Assembly: GCF_021117425.1 (NCBI RefSeq)
Contig: NZ_CP088298.1
Coordinates: forward strand, 2,914,001 to 2,978,000
DNA length: 64,000 nt
Direction: 5' to 3'
Source: Brevibacterium zhoupengii
GTDB lineage: Bacteria; Actinomycetota; Actinomycetes; Actinomycetales; Brevibacteriaceae
Below are positions 43,661 through 52,053 of the stretch, one piece after another. How positions within the stretch are numbered: position 1 is the first letter of the stretch; each line of letters opens with the position of its first letter. The position numbers were made by a program, and so were the translations under genes. The notes under the pieces are model-generated. The model searched no databases. It saw only the letters and a program-made list of their open reading frames with translations, and was not told where the DNA came from.

Positions 43661-44365
43661 TCAGCGCGTGTAGTCCGGGTAGATGGTGCGGATGGCCTTG
43701 ACGGCGACTTCCGCGGCGGCCGCTTCGGCGTTCTTCTTCGAGGATCCGTCGCCGGTGCCCCAGCCGTTGGCGCCCAGGAGCGCCGTGGCGGTGAAGACCA
43801 TGGCATGGTCTGGTCCCGAGGACACGATCTCGTAGCTCACGGCACCCAGGTCAAGGTCGGCCGCTGCTTCCTGCAGGGTCGTCTTGTAGTCCATTCCGGC
43901 ACCGAGGTTCACAGCGTCGGAGAGCATCGAATCGATGAGGCGGTGGACGAGGGCGAAGGCCTCTTCACGTCCCCGGGCGACGAAGGTCGCGCCGATGAGG
44001 GCTTCGACGGTGTCGGCGAGGATCGAGTCCTTGTCACGACCGCCGGTGAGCTCTTCGCCCTTGCCCAGCAGAATATGGGGGCCGATGCCGTGCCTGCGCG
44101 CGATCGATGCCAAGGCTCGGGTGTTGACCACGGCCGAGCGCATCTTGGCCAGTGAACCTTCGGCCAGATCCGGGTTGTCGTAGTACAGCGATTCGGTGGC
44201 CACGAGGCCCAGCACGGAGTCGCCGAGGAATTCGAGGCGCTCGTTCGTGGGTATGCCGCCGGCTTCGAAGGCGAAGGAGCGGTGAGTTAAGGCGAGACGA
44301 AAAGTCTCGGGATCAATATCGATCCCGAGACTCTTCTGCAGTTCTGCTGTGGTGTCAGTGTCCAC
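43661..44365 (-). CDS. rnc: Ribonuclease III
   Basis: A 234-residue dsRNA endonuclease for rRNA processing. Signature NERLEFLGDSVLGLVATE (Glu45, Asp49), DTVEALIGATFV with the second acidic pair, and a C-terminal dsRNA-binding domain (MDYKTTLQEAAADLDL, AMVFTATALLG, KKNAEAAAAEVAVKAI). A terminator-like hairpin (44303-44332) falls inside residues about 12-22. It starts three bases after the rpmF stop. Confidence 0.96.
   Translation of the reverse strand: MDTDTTAELQKSLGIDIDPETFRLALTHRSFAFEAGGIPTNERLEFLGDSVLGLVATESLYYDNPDLAEGSLAKMRSAVVNTRALASIARRHGIGPHILLGKGEELTGGRDKDSILADTVEALIGATFVARGREEAFALVHRLIDSMLSDAVNLGAGMDYKTTLQEAAADLDLGAVSYEIVSSGPDHAMVFTATALLGANGWGTGDGSSKKNAEAAAAEVAVKAIRTIYPDYTR
44303..44332 (-). 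terminator. Terminator-like hairpin inside the 5' coding region of rnc, after rpmF
   Basis: On the minus strand AGTCTCGGGATC-GATATT-GATCCCGAGACT followed by TTTCGTC: a perfect 12-bp stem, 37 bases after the rpmF stop and within the rnc frame. Confidence 0.65.
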
Positions 44366-44368
44366 AGG

Positions 44369-44572
44369 TCAGACGTCAGCGACCTTACGTCCCTTGTATT
44401 CAAGGAACAGCGGGGTGCCTGCTGCGTCTTCGACAACTTTGGCCTGGTGAGGGCGCGAGTACACAACGCGACCGTTCTCCACAGTCTTGACCAGGCTAGG
44501 AGCCTGTGCCTTCCACTGCGAACGACGGTGGCGGGTGTTGCTGCGCGACAATTTACGCTTTGGAACAGCCAC
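44369..44572 (-). CDS. rpmF: 50S ribosomal protein L32
   Basis: A 67-residue protein: [23 protein letters not shown] is the L32 N-terminus; the zinc-finger cysteines of some L32 proteins are absent, so this is the C-minus (zinc-independent) form. GTG 44572 starts two bases after the DUF177 stop, the classic DUF177-rpmF pair. Sits upstream of rnc. Confidence 0.95.
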   Translation of the reverse strand: MAVPKRKLSRSNTRHRRSQWKAQAPSLVKTVENGRVVYSRPHQAKVVEDAAGTPLFLEYKGRKVADV

Positions 44573-44574
44573 GT

Positions 44575-45093
44575 CTAGCTCTCTTTCTTCTCATCCAACA
44601 AACTCTTCAATGATGCGAACGGCGAATCCGCTTCACTCTCGTCCACCTCGAGGTCCTCCCCCACGGTGAAGCTGAACTCTTCGCTTTCGTCCTTTGACGG
44701 ACTGAACGGAAGAGCCATTACGACAGCGTCTCGGATCGCGGGCTCGAGGTCGAGCTGATCGCGGTCGATGACATAGGAATCCTCGTCGCCATCGGCCTGC
44801 TCATAGACGTACATCTCTTGGATGTCGACATCTATAGGCAACTCGATTTCGTCGAGAGTCCTCACATCTTCGCCGCGGGCCGTGGCCGAGACAGTGCCCG
44901 ACACGTAGATTCCCTCCGACACGCTTTCGAACATCAGCTCGAGTGCCAGTGGTGAACCTTCTGCGACCCCGATCACTTCGATCTTGAGATCCGCCGGAGC
45001 AGACAGGGTGGTGTTCACCCGTTCCCATTCACCAGGATGACCGAGCAATCCCATCGACCTGAGATCGTAGACGAACTCAGACTGCTTCTTCAT
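44575..45093 (-). CDS. DUF177 (YceD-like) protein
   Basis: A 172-residue protein of the DUF177 family, which in E. coli (YceD) and plants affects 23S rRNA accumulation. It has [39 protein letters not shown] and the acidic [19 protein letters not shown] block. It lacks the C-terminal cysteine pair seen in some members. ATG 45093 lies seven bases after AGGAGG. It is coupled to rpmF. Confidence 0.93.
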   Translation of the reverse strand: MKKQSEFVYDLRSMGLLGHPGEWERVNTTLSAPADLKIEVIGVAEGSPLALELMFESVSEGIYVSGTVSATARGEDVRTLDEIELPIDVDIQEMYVYEQADGDEDSYVIDRDQLDLEPAIRDAVVMALPFSPSKDESEEFSFTVGEDLEVDESEADSPFASLKSLLDEKKES

Positions 45094-45214
45094 GCTCACT
45101 CCTCCTTTACGTGATTGAGGATGCTTACTCCTGCGTTCACACGCGACTCACCATTCTAGTCATCATCGCCGGTCATTACCAATCGAGCCTGCACAGATGC
45201 CCGAGTGTTCCCGG

Positions 45215-46402
45215 TCACCATTTCTCGCGGTGATTGCGCAGCGTCACCGCACCGGCCGCCAACAGCAGTGCCCCGGAGATCGTGAACACGATGCCCGAGC
45301 CCGCGATGAGGGTGAGCAGGGACGCCGCCGAGGGGATTGCGACCTGGCTGAGTCGGTTGCCGGCGAGCCGGATCGAGAGGACCGCGGCACGGTTGGCCGG
45401 GTCCGACAGGGTCGAGACCCAGGTCATCGTCAACGGCTGCGTGAGCCCGAAGCAGAACCCGGAGATGAGCAGCAGGATCGCCAGCGCCCACGGCTGAGTG
45501 AAGACGGGGATGAGGATGATGCAGACCCCGGCCAGCGCCGAGGCGGTCCACAGGAGCGAGAGATTGTGCCATCTGCGGGTCAGCACCCCGATGATGAGCC
45601 GCGAGATGACCGAGGCGAGCGTACGCAGGGTCAGCAGCCAGGTCACCGTTGTGACCGACAAACCGTTCTGCTGACCGATGAGCGGCAGATAGGCCGTCAT
45701 CAGATCCACGGCCGCCAGCGTGGTCATCGAGGCGAGGATCGCGGGCTTCATTCCCCGGATCGAAAGCAGAGACCAAGGCGTGCGAGCGTCCTTGGCCGCA
45801 TCGGCGCGGGAGACGTGCGGTGTCCGCCCGCGGAGCATGACGATGACCGCCGCAACCAGTGTCAGCGCGGAGACCGCAGTCATGAACCACAGGGCACCGA
45901 CGATGTGCGGTGACCCGTCGGTCGAATCCGCGATCATGCCGGCCACAGGTAGACCGATCGTCTGACCGATCGAGACGCCGAGTGTGAGATAGCCGAACTT
46001 CGACGTCAGCGCCGAGGCCGGGAAGCTCTGCGGGATCAGCGCCTGGGAGGCCACAGTCGTCAGCAGCTGGCCCAGGCCCAGGCTCATAGTGGCGAGGAGA
46101 AGCACGCCGAGGTTGGGCGCCAGCGCGGCAAGGCCGACGGGCACGATTGAGAGAATCGTTCCCGTCCACAGCACAGCTGTCGCGTACCCGCGATCGACGA
46201 GGCGGCCGACGAAGAGTGCCGTGAGCAGCGGGACAAGTGAGTAGCAGGCGGTCATGAGACCGAGGACGACTCCGCTGCCGCCCAGCTCCAGGGTCCGGTA
46301 GGAGATGAGGACGCGCACACCGTTGTAGGTCGCGTGCGCGATCACGGTGTGGAAGATCAGCCCGAGGAACCATGCCCGGGAGGAGGAAGAGGGAATCGGC
46401 AT
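45215..46402 (-). CDS. MFS transporter
   Basis: A 395-residue major-facilitator protein with about 12 membrane helices (first: WFLGLIFHTVIAHATYNGVRVLI). The loop 2-3 motif is GRLVDRGYATAVLW, a weak form of the usual G-x-x-D-R-x-G-R-R. Helix 5 GVSIGQTIGLPVAGMIAD resembles the drug-exporter type. Substrate unknown. It starts three bases after coaD and may ride on the GntR-coaD transcript; it interrupts the common coaD-DUF177-rpmF order. Confidence 0.85.
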   Translation of the reverse strand: MPIPSSSSRAWFLGLIFHTVIAHATYNGVRVLISYRTLELGGSGVVLGLMTACYSLVPLLTALFVGRLVDRGYATAVLWTGTILSIVPVGLAALAPNLGVLLLATMSLGLGQLLTTVASQALIPQSFPASALTSKFGYLTLGVSIGQTIGLPVAGMIADSTDGSPHIVGALWFMTAVSALTLVAAVIVMLRGRTPHVSRADAAKDARTPWSLLSIRGMKPAILASMTTLAAVDLMTAYLPLIGQQNGLSVTTVTWLLTLRTLASVISRLIIGVLTRRWHNLSLLWTASALAGVCIILIPVFTQPWALAILLLISGFCFGLTQPLTMTWVSTLSDPANRAAVLSIRLAGNRLSQVAIPSAASLLTLIAGSGIVFTISGALLLAAGAVTLRNHREKW

Positions 46403-46405
46403 GCC

Positions 46406-46894
46406 TCAGCGGCTGGCGTTCAGCGCCGACAGCACCGCATCCGGCACCAGTCCCGTGATGTCTCCCCCGCCGGAGTGGACTTCCTTGATGAGTGAGGACG
46501 AGACGTGTTCGAACTCGGGATTTCCCGGGACGAAGATCGTCTCGAGTTCACTCAGATGCTTGTTCATCAGCGCCATCGGCAGTTCGTAGGCGAAGTCCGT
46601 GCCCGAGCGCAGCCCCTTGACCACGGCGGGTGAGCCGATGGAAGTGCAGTAGTCGACAAGGAGGCCCCCGGCGACGGTGTCGATCGTGATGTGCTTCGCA
46701 CCCTGGGTCCGCTCATCCTCATTTAGAGAGGCGCGGATGAGATCAGCGCGAGCCTGTGGGTCGAATCGTCCGGACTTCTTGGGGTTGTGCACGACGGCAA
46801 CGACGACCTCGTCGAAGAGCCGGGCACTGCGGGCGATGACATCGAGATGACCCATGGTGATCGGATCATAGGAACCGGGGCAGACAACCTTCAT
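46406..46894 (-). CDS. coaD: Phosphopantetheine adenylyltransferase
   Basis: A 162-residue nucleotidyltransferase in CoA synthesis making dephospho-CoA from phosphopantetheine. It has MKVVCPGSYDPITMGHLDVI (the T/HxGH ATP motif), RSGTDFAYELPMALMNK and VSSSLIKEVHSGGGDI. The length is typical. ATG 46894 overlaps the GntR regulator stop (ATGA), an unusual coupling. Confidence 0.96.
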   Translation of the reverse strand: MKVVCPGSYDPITMGHLDVIARSARLFDEVVVAVVHNPKKSGRFDPQARADLIRASLNEDERTQGAKHITIDTVAGGLLVDYCTSIGSPAVVKGLRSGTDFAYELPMALMNKHLSELETIFVPGNPEFEHVSSSLIKEVHSGGGDITGLVPDAVLSALNASR

Positions 46895-47652
46895 GGCTTC
46901 ATCGTATCTCTCAGCTGCGACCACTGGTCGTCGACAGGCTCGTCGAGATCACCAGCCCTGACGATGACAGCCTCGGGTTCCGTCAGAGGATTGTGCAGGC
47001 GGGATGCCGCGCAGCTCATGACTCTGCCGACGATCGCCAGGGACAGCTGTTCGTCAGCGTCAGCGATCGCCTCGGCGAGTTCTCGGTGCGTTTCGATGAG
47101 GTCGCATCGGACCTCGTAGCCGCGTGGATCGGAGAGCGAGAGCAGACGAGTGTGGACCATTGAGACCTTCATCAGGTCGCTGAGCCTGACGGAACCGGAG
47201 CAGGCGACGATCGAATGGTGGAAGTCGAGGTCGGCATCGCCGATAGTGCGCGCCGTGTTCCCCGCGATCGCCTCCTCCAACCTGGCCAGCGCCTGGCGGA
47301 TGCGGGCGATCGGCTTGCCTGAGCGGATGACGATCTTCACGGCTTGCGCTTCGATGGCTTCCCGGACCGCATAGACATCGTCGATGTCATCTGTGCTCAT
47401 CCGCTTGACCCAGACTCCGCGACCGGGTGCGTGGGTCATCACTCCTTCGCTGACGAGGCGCTGCAGAGCCTCCCGCAGTGATGGCCGGGAGACAACGAGG
47501 AGCTCGGCCGTACGGACCTCGTTGATGGACTGCCCCGGAGCCAACAATCCGCTGTAGATGGCGTTCCGGAGCTGATCGGCGATGAGGTCGATCGTCGAGG
47601 AGCGGATGACCTTGCGCAGGACAGGGAGCTCCGAGGTCGGGGGTGAAGGCAT
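46891..47652 (-). CDS. GntR-family regulator, FCD (FadR-type) domain
   Basis: A 253-residue repressor-type protein. N-terminal wHTH: IADQLRNAIYSGLLAPGQSINEV and VSRPSLREALQRLVSEGVM. The FCD domain (VYAVREAIEAQAV, ARTIGDADLDFHHSIVACSGSVRLSDL, THRELAEAI) holds the usual Asp/His metal pocket. It is divergent from the ehu operon; a TGTC-T-GACA palindrome (47671-47679) lies 19 bases from its start. ATG 47652 is chosen by homology length. Its end overlaps coaD. Confidence 0.92.
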   Translation of the reverse strand: MPSPPTSELPVLRKVIRSSTIDLIADQLRNAIYSGLLAPGQSINEVRTAELLVVSRPSLREALQRLVSEGVMTHAPGRGVWVKRMSTDDIDDVYAVREAIEAQAVKIVIRSGKPIARIRQALARLEEAIAGNTARTIGDADLDFHHSIVACSGSVRLSDLMKVSMVHTRLLSLSDPRGYEVRCDLIETHRELAEAIADADEQLSLAIVGRVMSCAASRLHNPLTEPEAVIVRAGDLDEPVDDQWSQLRDTMKP

Positions 47653-47670
47653 ATCACGATCATATAACGT

Positions 47671-47679
47671 TGTCTGACA
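47671..47679. promoter_or_regulatory. Candidate GntR/FCD operator between regulator and ehu operon
   Basis: TGTC-T-GACA is a perfect 4+4 palindrome; FCD-GntR operators commonly have TNGTN-N-NACNA form. TTGTC (47670) and GGACAA downstream (47691) add a second, looser dyad. Position suits autoregulation and control of ehuB. Confidence 0.5.
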
Positions 47680-47767
47680 GTGTGACATCCGGACAACTAA
47701 AGTATTGAATAGTGTTCTTGAGACGCATGTCACGAAGATGTGTCAACGTACTAAGAAAGGGACAGCT

Positions 47768-48649
47768 ATGAAAGCCATCAAGGGGCTAGCCGCCGCGACC
47801 TCGATCCTCGCCCTGACACTCACCCTGGGGGCTTGCGGCGGAAGCGATTCCGACAAGAGCACTCTGCAGAAGGCCATCGACGACGGAAAGATCTCAGTCG
47901 GCTTCGCCGGTGAGGCACCGTACAGCTTCGAGAAGGACGGCGAGCTCCAGGGCGCCTCTGTTGAAATGGCCAAGACGATCTTCAAGGAGCTCGGTGTCGA
48001 CGACGTCGAAGGTGTCAACACCGAATTCGGCTCGCTGATCCCTGGCCTCAACGCCGACCGCTTCGGGGCCATCTCTGCCGGCATGTCGATTCTGCCCGAT
48101 CGTTGCGAACAGGCTGCCTTCGGCAACCCCGAGTTCATGTACACCACTGCCCTGATGACCAAGAAGGGCAAACAGGACGGCATGAAGACCATCGACGACG
48201 TCAAGGAGAAGGGCCTCAAGCTGGCCACCATGACCGGTGCGATCGAATCCGACTACGCCAAGGACCTCGGCATCAAGTCGCAGGAAGTCGGCACTCCCCA
48301 GGACGGCATGGACGCCGTGACCACGGGCCGTGCAGATGTCTTCGCTCTGACCGGCATCTCGCTCAACTGGATGGCACAGAACAACAAGGATGCCGACGTC
48401 GAGGTCAGCGAATCCTTCGTCCAGGAGATCGACGGCGTCCCGCAGATCGGTGCCGGCGCCACGGTCTTCCGCACGGATGACACCGAGCTCAAGGATGCTT
48501 GGAACAAGGAACTCGACAAGATCGTCAGCGACGAGAAGAAGTACCTTGAAGTCGTCGGCGACTACGGCTTCACGAAGGAAGAACGCCCCGACGGTGAGAT
48601 CACAACGGATCAGCTGTGCAAGGGCGAACTTCCCACAGCCAAGTCCTGA
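47768..48649 (+). CDS. ehuB: Ectoine/hydroxyectoine ABC transporter substrate-binding lipoprotein
   Basis: A 293-residue lipoprotein: signal peptide with lipobox LTLGAC (Cys24 approx.), then a type II periplasmic-binding fold. Strong resemblance to EhuB in the block VEGVNTEFGSLIPGLNADRF, then ISAGMSILPDRCEQAAFGNP. Binds ectoine and hydroxyectoine for osmoprotection or nutrition; the exact ligand is inferred. ATG 47768 follows AAAGGGA. It heads the ehuBCDA operon. Confidence 0.92.
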   Translation: MKAIKGLAAATSILALTLTLGACGGSDSDKSTLQKAIDDGKISVGFAGEAPYSFEKDGELQGASVEMAKTIFKELGVDDVEGVNTEFGSLIPGLNADRFGAISAGMSILPDRCEQAAFGNPEFMYTTALMTKKGKQDGMKTIDDVKEKGLKLATMTGAIESDYAKDLGIKSQEVGTPQDGMDAVTTGRADVFALTGISLNWMAQNNKDADVEVSESFVQEIDGVPQIGAGATVFRTDDTELKDAWNKELDKIVSDEKKYLEVVGDYGFTKEERPDGEITTDQLCKGELPTAKS

Positions 48650-48673
48650 TCTGCCTACTGAGCACCTCAGATC

Positions 48674-49465
48674 ATGACTGACAATTTCACGACGTTGCTG
48701 AATTTCCTCCCACAGCTGTGGGAGGGAATTCAGACAACGCTCATCCTCACCGTCGCGGGCGCGATCGGCACCATCATCATTGCGATCATCCTCGGGCTCG
48801 CGATGACGTCGCTCCACGCCTGGATGCGTATCCCGGCACGCATCATCGTCGAGTTCTTCCGCGGCACATCGCTGCTGGTGCAGCTGTTCTGGCTCTTCTA
48901 CGTCTTTCCGCTCCTCGGCGTCGACCTCGACCCCATTCTCTGCGGCATCGGAGCTCTGGCTCTCAACTACGGTGCCTACTCCGCCGAGGTGGTTCGGTCG
49001 TCGATCAAGACCGTCGACAAGGGCCAATGGGAGGGTGCCATCGCACTCAGCCTCTCCCCCACCAGACGAATGGTCCGCGTCATCTTCCCCCAAGCCTGGG
49101 CACTGATGATCCCGTCCCTGGCGACCTTGCTCATCCAGCTCCTCAAAGGCACAGCGGTCGTCTCCTTCATCACTTTGCAGGACCTGACCGAGAAGATCGA
49201 TCAGCTGCGCCAGTCGACGAACGACACCTACTTCGCCTTCACCATCGGGCTCATCATCTACTTCGTCATCGCCTGGCTGATCCAGGAGGGTATGAACTTC
49301 CTCGAACGCAGGGCCACAGCAAAGCTGGGCCGCAGACGACCAAACTCACGTGCCGACAGACGGGTAGCGCGCCGCGACGCCCGCGCAGATAAGAACAGTG
49401 ACCCCGGTTCCACTTCAGTGGCTGGGCCGAACGCAGGCAACGTCGGATACGGAGGCCCACTGTGA
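48674..49465 (+). CDS. ehuC: Ectoine ABC transporter permease EhuC
   Basis: A 263-residue polar-amino-acid-type permease with about five membrane segments. The EAA-like loop motif is EGAIALSLSPTRRMVRVIFPQAW. The hydrophilic tail after residue 215 (NFLERRATAKLGRRRPNSRADRR) is longer than usual and basic. It starts 24 bases after ehuB and overlaps ehuD (GTGA). Confidence 0.92.
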   Translation: MTDNFTTLLNFLPQLWEGIQTTLILTVAGAIGTIIIAIILGLAMTSLHAWMRIPARIIVEFFRGTSLLVQLFWLFYVFPLLGVDLDPILCGIGALALNYGAYSAEVVRSSIKTVDKGQWEGAIALSLSPTRRMVRVIFPQAWALMIPSLATLLIQLLKGTAVVSFITLQDLTEKIDQLRQSTNDTYFAFTIGLIIYFVIAWLIQEGMNFLERRATAKLGRRRPNSRADRRVARRDARADKNSDPGSTSVAGPNAGNVGYGGPL

Positions 49466-50121
49466 TCTGGAACTGGGAATTCGCCGCCGAAGCGCTGCCG
49501 ATCCTCCTCCGAGGATTCGTCAACACGCTCATCGCCACCGTCATCGGCACGCTCATCGCCGTGGTCCTCGGCCTCATCATCGCCGTCGCGATCCGCTCAC
49601 TGCCACGCTGGATCAACTGGCTGATCCGACTGCTCGTCGCCTTCGTCCGCAACACACCGCTGGTCATGCAGCTGATGTTCGTCTACTTCATCTTCGCCGG
49701 AATTCCCGGCTTGGTGGACGTGCCAGCGCTCGTCATCGGCTTCATCGTCATCGGCATCCACTATTCGACCTACATGTCGGAAAGCTACCGTGCGGGCATT
49801 GATTCGGTGCCTCCGGGCCAACATGAGGCAGCGACCGCACTGTCGCTGCCGCCGGTCCGGAAGTTCACCGCGATCGTCCTCCCGCAGGCTCTGCGCGCCA
49901 CGGTCCCGTCGTTGGGAAACTACGCCGTCGCGATGTTCAAGGACACCCCGTTCCTGTTCGCGATCTCCGTCGTCGAGCTCGTCACCTCGGCACAGCAGTT
50001 CGGAGCGGCGAAATTCGCCTACACGGAAGCCTTCACCCTGGCCGGTCTCATCTTCCTCGCCGCCAGCTACCCGACATCCCTGCTCATCCAACGAATGGAG
50101 AAGCGCCTTGCCACCTACTGA
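49462..50121 (+). CDS. ehuD: Ectoine ABC transporter permease EhuD
   Basis: A 219-residue permease, second half of the channel pair. EAA-like loop EAATALSLPPVRKFTAIVLPQAL. About five helices from the N-terminus (ALPILLRGFVNTLIATVIG). GTG 49462 overlaps the ehuC stop. It overlaps ehuA by 14 bases. Confidence 0.92.
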   Translation: MIWNWEFAAEALPILLRGFVNTLIATVIGTLIAVVLGLIIAVAIRSLPRWINWLIRLLVAFVRNTPLVMQLMFVYFIFAGIPGLVDVPALVIGFIVIGIHYSTYMSESYRAGIDSVPPGQHEAATALSLPPVRKFTAIVLPQALRATVPSLGNYAVAMFKDTPFLFAISVVELVTSAQQFGAAKFAYTEAFTLAGLIFLAASYPTSLLIQRMEKRLATY

Positions 50122-50926
50122 GAACACCTCATCAGCACCGGGCACGACCACCTCGACCTCCGGCACTCCGGCCATCGAGTTCAAGGACGTGGAGAAGCGG
50201 TTCGGGAAGACAACTGTCCTCAAGGACCTCAACTTCACCGTCGCCCCCGGAGAGCGTGTGACGCTCATCGGCCCCAGCGGCTCCGGCAAGACGACGATTC
50301 TCCGTCTTGTCATGACCTTGGAGGAGCTGACCGGCGGCTACATCTTCGTCGACGGCAAACCCCTGACGCACACCGAGAAGAACGGCAAGCGAGTCGAGCT
50401 GCCTTCGAAGACAACGCGCGCCATGACGACGCGCATCGGGATGGTCTTCCAGCAGTTCAACCTGTTCCCCAATATGACGGTGCTCGAAAACATCATCGAG
50501 GCTCCCGTCCATGTCTTGGGCAAGCCGAAGGCAGAGGCCGTCAAAGAGGCGAAGTCTCTGTTGGAGAAGGTCGGACTCGGTGAGAAGGCCGATGAGCATC
50601 CCACCAGGCTCTCGGGCGGTCAGCAGCAGCGTGTGGCCATCGCCCGAGCATTGGCGATGAGCCCAGAGATCCTCCTCCTCGATGAGGTGACCTCCGCACT
50701 CGACCCCGAACTCGTCGGCGACGTCCTCGGCGTCCTCCGCGACATCGCCGAGACCACCGACATCACCATGCTGCTCGTGACTCACGAGATGCAGTTCGCA
50801 CGCGAGGTCTCACACAGAGTGATGATGTTCGATGGCGGGCAGGTGCTCGAGGAAGGTCCACCGGACCAGATCTTCAACAACCCGCAGCACGAGCGGACAC
50901 GGACGTTCCTCTCCAGCGTGCAGTAG
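50108..50926 (+). CDS. ehuA: Ectoine ABC transporter ATP-binding protein EhuA
   Basis: A 272-residue ATPase. Walker A GPSGSGKTT, Q-loop FQQFNLFPNMTVLENI, signature LSGGQQQRVAIARAL, Walker B ILLLDEVTSALDPEL and H-loop VTHEMQFAREV are complete. TTG 50108 is chosen since GGAG lies eight bases upstream and the overlap with ehuD (14 bases) suits coupling; the N-terminal 15 residues are Thr/Ser/Pro-rich. A 19-bp terminator follows. Confidence 0.92.
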   Translation: MPPTENTSSAPGTTTSTSGTPAIEFKDVEKRFGKTTVLKDLNFTVAPGERVTLIGPSGSGKTTILRLVMTLEELTGGYIFVDGKPLTHTEKNGKRVELPSKTTRAMTTRIGMVFQQFNLFPNMTVLENIIEAPVHVLGKPKAEAVKEAKSLLEKVGLGEKADEHPTRLSGGQQQRVAIARALAMSPEILLLDEVTSALDPELVGDVLGVLRDIAETTDITMLLVTHEMQFAREVSHRVMMFDGGQVLEEGPPDQIFNNPQHERTRTFLSSVQ

Positions 50927-50935
50927 CCACACGTT

Positions 50936-50976
50936 CAGCAAGGCCCACCGGAGTGCGACTCCGGTGGGCCTTGCTG
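50936..50976. terminator. Bidirectional terminator after ehu operon
   Basis: A perfect 19-bp stem (50936-50954 with 50958-50976) with loop GCG, shared by convergent ehuA and the small membrane gene ending at 50995. Confidence 0.9.
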
Positions 50977-50994
50977 TGTCTCATCCCCCGTGCT

Positions 50995-51243
50995 TCAGCT
51001 GCGGATGCGTCGCACGAGCCGCCAGATTCTCACGATCACCGCAATGACGATGAGCACCATGGCCACCCAGAACAGGATGTCCGTAGGTCCTGGCCAGAAG
51101 ATGTCAGATCGACTCACCGGATCGGCAGCTCTCGCATCCGACTGACTCCTCAGCCACTTGAGTGCGAACCAGAAGAGCAGCAGACCCACTCCGCACGCTG
51201 CGAACACCCAGGGTGTGCGGTACCAGGGACGGCGGGAGCTCAC
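50995..51243 (-). CDS. Small hypothetical membrane protein after rsmD
   Basis: An 82-residue protein with two membrane helices (about 12-28 and 55-71), both flanked by Arg/Lys (SSRRPWYRTPW; RIWRLVRRIRS). No family recognised. GTG 51243 overlaps the rsmD stop (GTGA), so it is translated after rsmD. Function unknown. Confidence 0.75.
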   Translation of the reverse strand: MSSRRPWYRTPWVFAACGVGLLLFWFALKWLRSQSDARAADPVSRSDIFWPGPTDILFWVAMVLIVIAVIVRIWRLVRRIRS

Positions 51244-51986
51244 GCCGACTCGTCCGCTGCTGCTGAGTCCGACACCTCTTCAGGCTTGCCTTTGAGCTGG
51301 ACGAAGTAGAGAGCGGTCTCGCCGAAGGTCTTCGAACGGAAGACCTCGAGGGCCGCTGGCATGGTCGGTTCCGGGGCTCGTGAAGCGCGTTCGACCACGA
51401 CGATGGATTCCATATCGAGGAGCCAGGAGAGCTTGCCCAGAATCTGAGTCACAGCGTCCTCACCCAATGGGTAGGGCGGATCCATGAATACCAGGTCGAA
51501 GATGCGTCCATCACCGTCGTCGATGTCGCTTCGTGTCTCAAGCACCTCGCCGTCCAGAACCGCATCGAGCCCGTCTCCGTGCTCGCCTCCCCCGCTGTGG
51601 GCTCCCCCGCTGTGGGCCTCGGAATGCAGCTGCGCCGAAGCGTGCTGCTTCGGGACACGCTGCGAGCTGAGGAATGATACGACGTCCGAGGAATGGATTC
51701 GAGTCGAGTGATCGATTCCCAGCTTTGCGGCATTCGCCTCGACCGCACGGGCAGAGGCACCTGCCGAATCGACGAAGTCGACTTCTGCGGCGCCCCTCGA
51801 CATGGCTTCGAAGCCCAGTCCACCGGACCCGGCGAAGAGATCAAGGACGTTCGCGGCCTGCAGCACCCCGTAGCCGTCGAGCATGGAGAAGAGGGATTCC
51901 TTGACTCGATCCGAGGTCGGGCGGGTGTTGGACCCGCCCGGTGCGACGAGCTTGGAACCTTTGTAAGCACCAGCGATGATTCTCAT
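51240..51986 (-). CDS. rsmD: 16S rRNA (guanine966-N2)-methyltransferase RsmD
   Basis: A 248-residue methyltransferase for G966 of 16S rRNA. It has MRIIAGAYKGSKLVAPGG, RPTSDRVKESLFSML, VLDLFAGSGGLGFEAMSRGA (SAM) and the DPPY motif in FMDPPYPLGED. A Ser/His/Gly insert of about 45 residues (PKQHASAQLHSEAHSGGAH to RSDIDDGDG), partly from a 15-base tandem duplication near 51590-51618, precedes the DPPY strand. ATG 51986. Confidence 0.95.
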   Translation of the reverse strand: MRIIAGAYKGSKLVAPGGSNTRPTSDRVKESLFSMLDGYGVLQAANVLDLFAGSGGLGFEAMSRGAAEVDFVDSAGASARAVEANAAKLGIDHSTRIHSSDVVSFLSSQRVPKQHASAQLHSEAHSGGAHSGGGEHGDGLDAVLDGEVLETRSDIDDGDGRIFDLVFMDPPYPLGEDAVTQILGKLSWLLDMESIVVVERASRAPEPTMPAALEVFRSKTFGETALYFVQLKGKPEEVSDSAAADESA

Positions 51987-52053
51987 TGCGGCTCCTCCTC
52001 ATGAGGGTGGTTCGACAGCACACGAAGGCTTGTCTTCTCACAGTAGCGCGACA

